Source: an uncultured Saprospiraceae bacterium (GTDB lineage Bacteria; Bacteroidota; Bacteroidia; Chitinophagales; Saprospiraceae). From it: a stretch of DNA of 64,000 nucleotides. The notes under the pieces were generated by a model. That model made no database searches. It was not told the DNA's origin and saw only the letters and a program-made list of their open reading frames with translations. The DNA is taken from assembly GCA_937942435.1 (NCBI GenBank), contig CALDEM010000017.1, forward strand, positions 1 to 64,000. Direction: 5' to 3'. Shown here piece by piece: positions 60,001 to 64,000 of the stretch; position 1 is the first letter of the stretch, and each line of letters opens with the position of its first letter. Made by a program: the position numbers and the translations under genes.

Positions 60001-63000
60001 AAAGTCTCCACCATTACCACCTGTAGGGAAGTCTCCTATAAGTGTTAGTGTTCCGTCAGCGGCTTGCCCGTAAGCAACTACTGAGTTAGGACCTTGCACG
60101 TTACCGTCTACTTGGCCTTGACCATTGGTCATTGCAAATACACCTCCTACGAAGTTTCCTGCATTGGCACCTTGTACTCTATTGACATATATCTGATTAG
60201 AAAGATCAAAGCATCCTTCAAGTTGAGCGATGTTGTTACCTACTGCTAGACCAGTTAGGCCATCTTCGTATGACATGTGGTATACGTAGCAAAGACCTAC
60301 ACCTGCTTCATCAAAATCAGGAGCGCTAAAGGTTGGCGGAAGACCGAGGATATATCCTGATGCATCAGTTACTACCCACTGGCTGTTACCACCGTTATTA
60401 GCAGTTAGAGATATACCATCCTCAGGGATGTTATCTGCGGTACCGTCTACAGTAAAAGTATATGGACCACCAGTGATCGTGCCACCTTCTACATCACAAT
60501 TACTACCACTGTCGATTCTTTCAAATCTCCAGATACCGAGGCTTCTGATATTTCCATCTTCATCTGCAAGTAAGCCATCTGTAATTCTAGTGACTGGCTG
60601 ACGTGGCTGTGTATCTTGGTTATCTGATCTAAATGTTTCTCCACTGTCAGAACCAGTGTCATAAGGTATGAACTGAGCAACAGCGCTTTCTATAAATTCG
60701 CCATTTCTCATTAAGTTGAAATCTCTAAGTGCAACAAGCCAATCTGGACTTGGAGCGATCATAGAAGTCGCACTAAATAATGGGTGTGAACTAGATATTT
60801 CAAAAGTAGTAGAGATCGTGTCTGGAGAAGGTCTCACTCGAGTTGCACTTTCTATATAATGCTCACCTGCACCAGTTGCAATTACATCAGCTAACTCAGA
60901 GTCAATTGGATCTCTTGAGCCCGTCTGAGAGATATTAACAAGTCCTGTAGTTGCGATATCACCTTCGTTAAATAATCTAACAGAACTATTGTGTGTTAAT
61001 CCGGCTACCGGGGACCATCTAGCCTCATTGGGTGTATCAAAAGGGAAATCATTAGGATGGGAAGTCTGTGACCAAAGTGCATCAAATGTTACCCTATAAG
61101 TTGCAGTCAGTTCGTTAGCATCATCTGGTAGTTGACCTACAGACACGATACCTTGTATGTTGTTTTGTGGCAAGCCACCTATTTCTTGTAAAAGAGTGAG
61201 TTCTGTACCGTCGATCGCATATACTCCTACCTCACCTGATAGTCCGTAAGCTTGATATAAGTACTGACCATCGTCTGATATCCAAAGGTCAATCCAACCC
61301 TCGGTTGTACCGAAAGCAGCGGCAGGATCTGTTGTGTTACCAGTTGCACCGGTACCTTGAGCAGCTACTTGATTGATTAATTCTATATCTCCATCGTTAA
61401 AGGTATAAGCGGCAAGTCCAGCTTCGATAGCATTGGATACGAAGAATGTGTTTTCATCAGAAAAATCTAGCCAACAAGCCGTCCGACCTGTATTGTTAGT
61501 ACCAGATGCTACATCAAGATCAACAGGTATAAGCATACCATCTGTGTCTATCTGCCATGTTGATACAGAACCATCTTGCAATGCTGGGAATGCAGGAGGT
61601 GTACCATCAGATTGGAATTCACGTGCTTCGGTAACAACTACATAGTTGTCTCCAACAATCTGAAAACCAATTGCAGAAGGAAGGTTTCTCCCAGCAGTGT
61701 TGCCTCTCAATGTAGATGTAACACCATCTAATTGTGTATCAGATAATGTACCATCATTGTTGACGCGGTATATAACTAACTCGTCTTCGCTCCCGCTACC
61801 AAGAGCAGCTGCTCCAGAGTTGATAGAAGCCACTACAACGAAGTCGCCATCAGGTGAGAACTGTACTGCAGAGGGTCTGTTAGCTAATTCTCTTCTTGAG
61901 TTAGCGATGGGCTCTAATGTACCATCGTTCATCAGTTTGTATCCTACGATACTACCTTGTTGACCTGGCTCTCCTAGAGCAAGAAATTCTGAACGAGTGA
62001 TATTACTTACATATACGAAGCCATTAACACCAACGAGTCTTGAAGGAACGTAAGCGATGGAGTTTGGTCCGATATCAAGAGTTGATTCTGTATCAACTAC
62101 TTCTAAAGAATAGTCAGGATTAACTCTCATGGTTGTAACAGTATTGCTACCAGCATTGACAGCCATGACAAATCTGTTGTCATTAGACTTAGTGATAGCA
62201 TAAGCAGAGATAAGCGGATCAAGTCCTTCACCTCCATCAAAGTCTCCACCATTACCGCCTGTTGGGAAAGAACCCATAGGTGTAAGAGTACCATCAGCAG
62301 CCTGTGCATAAGCAACTACTGAGTTAGGGCCTTGTACGTTACCAGGTACTTGACCTTGTCCATTGGTCATAGCATATACGGCTCCAACTGCATCACTATT
62401 ACCGATGCCACCTCCGTTATTATCAGAGTCACAAATGAAAAGATCGATAAGTTCCATTTCGCCAAATCCATATAAAGTAGGACAGTCGAAAGATCCATCA
62501 CTTTGACAAGCAAGAGTGCCATCTGGATAGTACCATGTACGAGCGTCAGGTGTTACGACACATAGAAACTCATGTTTAAGAGAGTTTCTATAATACTCAA
62601 TTACTTCTCCTTGGCAGGCATCAACATCTACGACAGAAGAAAGAAATGAAAATCGGTCGAATAAATCAAGGTCTGATTGAGGGGCGTCACATTGGTAGAT
62701 CACTTGGCCACCAGTAGTAAGACCGTAAAACTCAAGGCAATCAGTTACCCCATCTTCACAGTGTAAGGAACCATCACCAAAAAACAACCTTCCACCTTCT
62801 CCAAAGCAATCTGCGTCATTTGCGACATAGAAGAATTGGACATCTCCCATGTCGTAAAAGATCACAGACTCATTTTGACAACAATTGTCTTGGTCGATGA
62901 TCGTACTTAAGACTGGAAAGTCATCAAGTGTGAGTGTTTGTGCTGACAGACTTTGTACTGACAGTAGCCAGAAAGTCAACATCAATAGCTGCTTAATTTG

Positions 63001-63006
63001 ATTCAT
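54028..63006 (-). CDS. 2992-aa T9SS-exported protein of repeated beta-propeller, spondin and GGPF modules
   Basis: Signal peptide 1-22 (SLSAQ). Residues 24-200 hold two copies of an 85-residue Cys module (DGxLxCxDG ... DCxxxYG). Then three full units of about 745 residues (207-952, 953-1696, 1697-2441): a lactonase/YVTN-like beta-propeller of about 415 aa (PSAxQFSPDGDFVVVAS, GWIDLWISDDGQYLYQ), a Spondin_N-type domain of about 200 aa (RWSPVAGLTHN, TSMIAPSPDW, DSGETFRSDN) and an about 110-aa module (GGPFTFxVDG, DNIP, SQWVVTD, ILGLPP, CYVYH). A fourth propeller (2442-2857) is followed directly by a linker and a type A sorting domain (VYPNPTSGNV, about 2905-2992). Exported to the surface or medium; adhesion or matrix function is inferred. 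Monocistronic. Confidence 0.92.
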   Translation of the reverse strand: MNQIKQLLMLTFWLLSVQSLSAQTLTLDDFPVLSTIIDQDNCCQNESVIFYDMGDVQFFYVANDADCFGEGGRLFFGDGSLHCEDGVTDCLEFYGLTTGGQVIYQCDAPQSDLDLFDRFSFLSSVVDVDACQGEVIEYYRNSLKHEFLCVVTPDARTWYYPDGTLACQSDGSFDCPTLYGFGEMELIDLFICDSDNNGGGIGNSDAVGAVYAMTNGQGQVPGNVQGPNSVVAYAQAADGTLTPMGSFPTGGNGGDFDGGEGLDPLISAYAITKSNDNRFVMAVNAGSNTVTTMRVNPDYSLEVVDTESTLDIGPNSIAYVPSRLVGVNGFVYVSNITRSEFLALGEPGQQGSIVGYKLMNDGTLEPIANSRRELANRPSAVQFSPDGDFVVVASINSGAAALGSGSEDELVIYRVNNDGTLSDTQLDGVTSTLRGNTAGRNLPSAIGFQIVGDNYVVVTEAREFQSDGTPPAFPALQDGSVSTWQIDTDGMLIPVDLDVASGTNNTGRTACWLDFSDENTFFVSNAIEAGLAAYTFNDGDIELINQVAAQGTGATGNTTDPAAAFGTTEGWIDLWISDDGQYLYQAYGLSGEVGVYAIDGTELTLLQEIGGLPQNNIQGIVSVGQLPDDANELTATYRVTFDALWSQTSHPNDFPFDTPNEARWSPVAGLTHNSSVRLFNEGDIATTGLVNISQTGSRDPIDSELADVIATGAGEHYIESATRVRPSPDTISTTFEISSSHPLFSATSMIAPSPDWLVALRDFNLMRNGEFIESAVAQFIPYDTGSDSGETFRSDNQDTQPRQPVTRITDGLLADEDGNIRSLGIWRFERIDSGSNCDVEGGTITGGPYTFTVDGTADNIPEDGISLTANNGGNSQWVVTDASGYILGLPPTFSAPDFDEAGVGLCYVYHMSYEDGLTGLAVGNNIAQLEGCFDLSNQIYVNRVQGANAGNFVGGVFAMTNGQGQVDGNVQGPNSVVAYGQAADGTLTLIGDFPTGGNGGDFDGGEGLDPLISAYAITKSLDNQFVMAVNAGSNTVTSMRVNNDFTLTVVDTESTLDIGPNSIAYVPSRVSGVNGFVYVSNIARTENLALGEPGQEGSIVGYKLMDDGSLLPIEGSRRELNNRPSAIQFSPDGDFVVVASINAGAAVLANGNQDEVVVYGVNPANGTLTEDQLSGATSTLRGNAENRNLPSAIGFQIVGENILVVTEAREFRADGSPPVFPGLQDGSVSTWQITNDGQLEPIALDVATGVNNTGRTACWLDFSDDNTFFVSNAIEAGLASFTFNDGNVQLVNQVAAQGTGATGNTTDGASAFATTEGWIDLWISDDGQYLYQCYGLTGEVGVYAINGTELTLLQEIGGLPQNNVQGIVSVGQPQIAANEATAEYRLIFDALWSQQSHPNEFPLDPPNEARWSPVAGLTHNSSVRLFNDGDIVSQGLVNISQSGSRDPLDSELAAVVNSPAGEFYIESLTRVRPSPDTISTTFKVTESHSLVSVTSMIAPSPDWMVALRDYNLFQNGEFVESAIAQFIPYDTNSDSGETFRSDNQPTVPQGGIFEITDGLLADENGNINSLGVWRFERIDAGSNCNVAGGSIAGGPFTFDVDGTPDNIPADGITLSGNTGANSQWVITDANGYILGLPGSFTGPDFDEAGPGLCYVYHLSYDEISGLEMGNNIADFSGCFSLSNEIYVKRVQDDSRIVGAVYAMSNGEGQVPGILQGPNSVVAYAQAADGTLTAMGSFPTGGNGGDFDGGEGLDPLISAYAITKSNDNRYVMAVNAGSNTITSMRVNDDFTLEVVDTESTFDIGPNSIAYVPSRLVGVNGLVYVSNITRSEFLLEGEPAQQGSIVGFKLMNNGRLEPIEDSRRRLANRPSAVQFSPDGDFVVVASINSGSAALASGSEDEIVVYSVNADGTLSDDHLDGATSTLRGNAENRNLPSAIGFQIVGDNIVVVTEAREFQADGTPPAFPALQDGSVSTWQIENDGTLVPIALDVASGTNNTGRTACWLDFSDDNTFFVSNAIEAGLASYSFNDGNIQLINQVAAQGTGATGNTTDPAAAFGTTEGWIDLWISDDGQYLYQAYGLSGEVGVYAIDGTELTLLQEIGGLPSNNIQGIVSVGQKPDDANEVTATYRVTFDALWSEVSHPTDFPADTPNEARWSPVAGLTHNASVRLFNEGDIATPGLVNISQTGSRDPIDSELANVILTGAGETYIESATRVRPSPDTISTTFEISSSHPLFSATSMIAPSPDWIVALRDFNLMRDGEFVESAIAQFIPYDTGSDSGETFRSDNQDTQPRQPISRITDGVLAGEDGSIRSLGIWRFERIDNLSTCDVEGGTITGGPFTFTVDGIADNIPEDGITLRANNGANSQWVVTDASGYILGLPPTFSAPEFDEAGVGLCYVYHMSYEDGLTGLAVGNNIAQLEGCFDLSNQIYVNRVQGDASSIVGAVFAMSNGEGQVAGNVQGPNSVVAFGQSADGTLTPIGEFPTGGNGGDFDGGEGLDPLISAYAITKSLDNRFVLAVNAGSNTVTSMAVNDDFSLDVIDTESTLDVGPNSIAYTPADIEGVNGLIYVSNITQAEFLDLGEPGQQGSVAGYWLLDDGTLMPIEGSRRILANRPSAIQFSPEGDYVVVASINSGAAALGSGSEDEIVLYSVNEDGTLSANQLDGATSTLRGNSEGRNLPSAIGFQIVGDNYVVVTEAREFQPDGTPPAFPALQDGSVSTWQIVNNAFVPVDLDVASGTNNTGRTACWLDFSDDNTFFVSNAIEAGLAAYSFNNGDVELLDQVAAQGTGATGNTTDPAAAFGTTEGWIDLWISDDGQYLYQAYGLSGEVGVYAIDGTELTLLQEVGGLPQNNIQGIVSVGAITEDAGIFDRDETIAALASLSSSNDNPTGIIGGDLIATNRASSERTFAGMSVYPNPTSGNVLSLEFELQVATDYTLSILSVDGSRTIQQTNVTGRAAGIYTETLDISPLNSGVYIVQLNDGENVMFEKFIIQK
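54436..55683 (-). repeat. Repeat unit 4 (propeller only) of the giant protein
   Basis: 416 codons: a propeller without a following spondin or GGPF module; it passes straight to the linker and sorting domain. Confidence 0.9.
55684..57918 (-). repeat. Repeat unit 3 of the giant protein
   Basis: 745 codons, nearly the same protein sequence as unit 1 but with many synonymous differences. Confidence 0.9.
57919..60150 (-). repeat. Repeat unit 2 of the giant protein
   Basis: 744 codons, same module order. The most diverged unit, especially in the spondin part (FKVTESHSLVSVTSM instead of FEISSSHPLFSATSM). Confidence 0.9.
60151..62388 (-). repeat. Repeat unit 1 of the giant protein
   Basis: 746 codons: propeller, spondin and GGPF module. 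The closest match by eye is unit 3. Confidence 0.9.
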
Positions 63007-63570
63007 AAATTTTGATTTTTTTTGAATTATTAGAAGTGCAGAGTGCTCTGCAGATTACTCTTATCCTTACAGCAGCAGCTATAAAATGAATGCGTGAGAT
63101 ACTCCATTCTATTTGGGTTGGTCGCTGCAATGACTCAAGCGGAAACTTTTTAATTGCTTACGCAACCCTACTTCTTTTAGTGAGATGAGTGAGTGTATCT
63201 GCTACCATTATTTTATCAAAAGGGTGGTTCGTTGATATACTTGAGGAGAGGAGATATACTGCGCTAACTTATTGATAATGTGTGTGTTAAGATTGGTTCG
63301 CAGGTTGTTGCGAGACTCTCGTATGGACAATATCTATCAGGGACATAGATGGTTTGGATGCCTCGTTAATTCAAATGAAGTTGTAATATCAAATTGTAAA
63401 TGAGAGAAATCTGCTCTAAAGAATTTACAATGGATGTACTATGGATAGTCTTTTGTTATATGGCTTAATCTGTACGTTGGCCATGTATTATCCAGTAAAA
63501 GCTATTGGAGATAGATAGTAGCTTTACTGTAGTTAAGAGCTCGTTATATTCTAAATTAGAAAACTAAATT
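63007..63570. other. Intergenic region upstream of the giant gene
   Basis: 564 bp with no supported gene. It holds a 16-nt inverted repeat TGCAGAG-TG-CTCTGCA (63037-63052) 30 bp upstream of the giant gene start, possibly an operator or leader hairpin. A hairpin with 11-bp arms and one bulged base (63493-63529) lies downstream of the DUF1761 gene and may end its transcript, though it lacks a T-run. No good TAnnTTTG promoter pair was found. Confidence 0.5.
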
Positions 63571-64000
63571 CTAAAAGAACTGGCATAACAAACCACCCAT
63601 AATTGCAAAGCAAACGATCCAATATCCAAGATGAATCAGGGCATACTTAAAAGGTCTGCGCTCAAAGAGACAGTTGATCCCGATAAGTGCCAATCCATAA
63701 AAGATGGCTGTCTCTATACCATGGATCACTCCGTGCGAGAAAGATCTATGTCGATCACCGTAGGTTGCCATGAACTCATTTACGAAAGTACTGATGGCTG
63801 AGTTAGGATCATCTAAAGCAGGATCTCCCATGAATAGCTGTATGATACCTGATTGATGTACAGAGCCAGTAGCCAACATGTAAGCAGCTAAGACACTAAA
63901 GAGATAGGTCAAGCCAAATATCTTAAGCATGTTGCCAGACCGAGCACGTGCTTCATCGATCTCAGCTGTCCGCATCCAAGCGTTGCCAAAGACTTTTGGA
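63571..64000 (-). CDS. DUF1761 membrane protein (N-terminus cut by window edge)
   Basis: The frame continues to the right edge past an internal ATG at 63975; the residues before it (VFGNAWM) fit the DUF1761 motif FGxAWM, so the true start is outside and about 20 residues are missing. Three further hydrophobic spans are visible (LTYLFSVLAAYMLA, IFYGLALIGINCLF, HLGYWIVCFAIMGG). Small inner membrane protein of unknown function. Confidence 0.85.
   Translation of the reverse strand, partial: PKVFGNAWMRTAEIDEARARSGNMLKIFGLTYLFSVLAAYMLATGSVHQSGIIQLFMGDPALDDPNSAISTFVNEFMATYGDRHRSFSHGVIHGIETAIFYGLALIGINCLFERRPFKYALIHLGYWIVCFAIMGGLLCQFF

Noticed and set aside
54251-61963. Several plus-strand open frames of 60-110 codons opposite the giant gene
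   Set aside because: They recur at the same place in each repeat unit as antisense shadows and encode low-complexity Ser/Pro/Leu strings without recognisable features.
54436-62388. Long direct repeats as a mobile element, CRISPR or assembly artefact
   Set aside because: The repeats are in-frame coding units of one protein with synonymous differences throughout, no terminal inverted repeats and no short spacer pattern.

Overview
The window is a chromosomal stretch from an AT-rich member of the Bacteroidota, most likely a marine or wastewater-type Saprospiria (Lewinella/Saprospiraceae-like). The grounds are: five or six secreted proteins ending in type IX secretion system (T9SS) sorting domains (type A, PNPxxG or RPNPF, and type B, the gliding-motility CHU_C type); a PorP/SprF-family gene; TAnnTTTG-type -7 promoter elements; almost no Shine-Dalgarno sequences; and lineage-restricted small families (DUF3291, TIGR03643, Lacal_2735, DUF1761). 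Genes are dense on both strands. I see no phage, insertion sequence, CRISPR array, tRNA or rRNA.

Layout. 1-8.6 kb: SulP anion transporter (cut by the left edge) with a beta-carbonic anhydrase, an SDR-like protein lacking its catalytic Tyr/Lys, prs, a membrane-dipeptidase lipoprotein, an EamA transporter, a PASTA protein and a MATE exporter. 8.8-10.7 kb: a T9SS-exported animal-type heme peroxidase. 11-28.8 kb: a surface-protein island with an atypical response regulator, two giant dockerin-bearing T9SS proteins (1310 and 1582 aa), between them a 1101-aa protein with four cohesin-like domains, SprB-like repeats and a type B sorting domain plus its PorP/SprF partner, and a further 918-aa CHU_C protein. 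28.8-53.8 kb: mostly housekeeping and metabolism (riboflavin synthase, GT9, prohibitin, MBL hydrolase, PHP phosphoesterase, HemA, a phosphodiesterase/flippase-like operon, a DEAD-box helicase, M28 peptidase, anti-sigma factor, SSS symporter plus GH2 beta-galactosidase, amidohydrolase, VanX-type peptidase, and a TIGR03643-SDR-Lacal_2735-flavin reductase cluster). 54-63 kb: one 2992-aa secreted protein made of three complete 745-residue units (beta-propeller, spondin domain, GGPF module) plus a fourth propeller. The right edge cuts a DUF1761 membrane protein.

The most notable system is the 11-26 kb island. Cohesin-like and dockerin modules are the two halves of a known calcium-dependent plug-and-socket interaction. 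Here they lie in adjacent T9SS-exported proteins, with no carbohydrate-active enzyme beside them. This suggests a self-assembling cell-surface scaffold rather than a cellulosome. The gene for the 1582-aa protein is preceded by a 0.9-kb non-coding region whose last 440 bp carry several perfect inverted repeats and a long-range pairing, so it may have a structured 5' leader. The second notable object is the propeller-spondin giant. All functional statements come from motif reading by eye; no database search was run.
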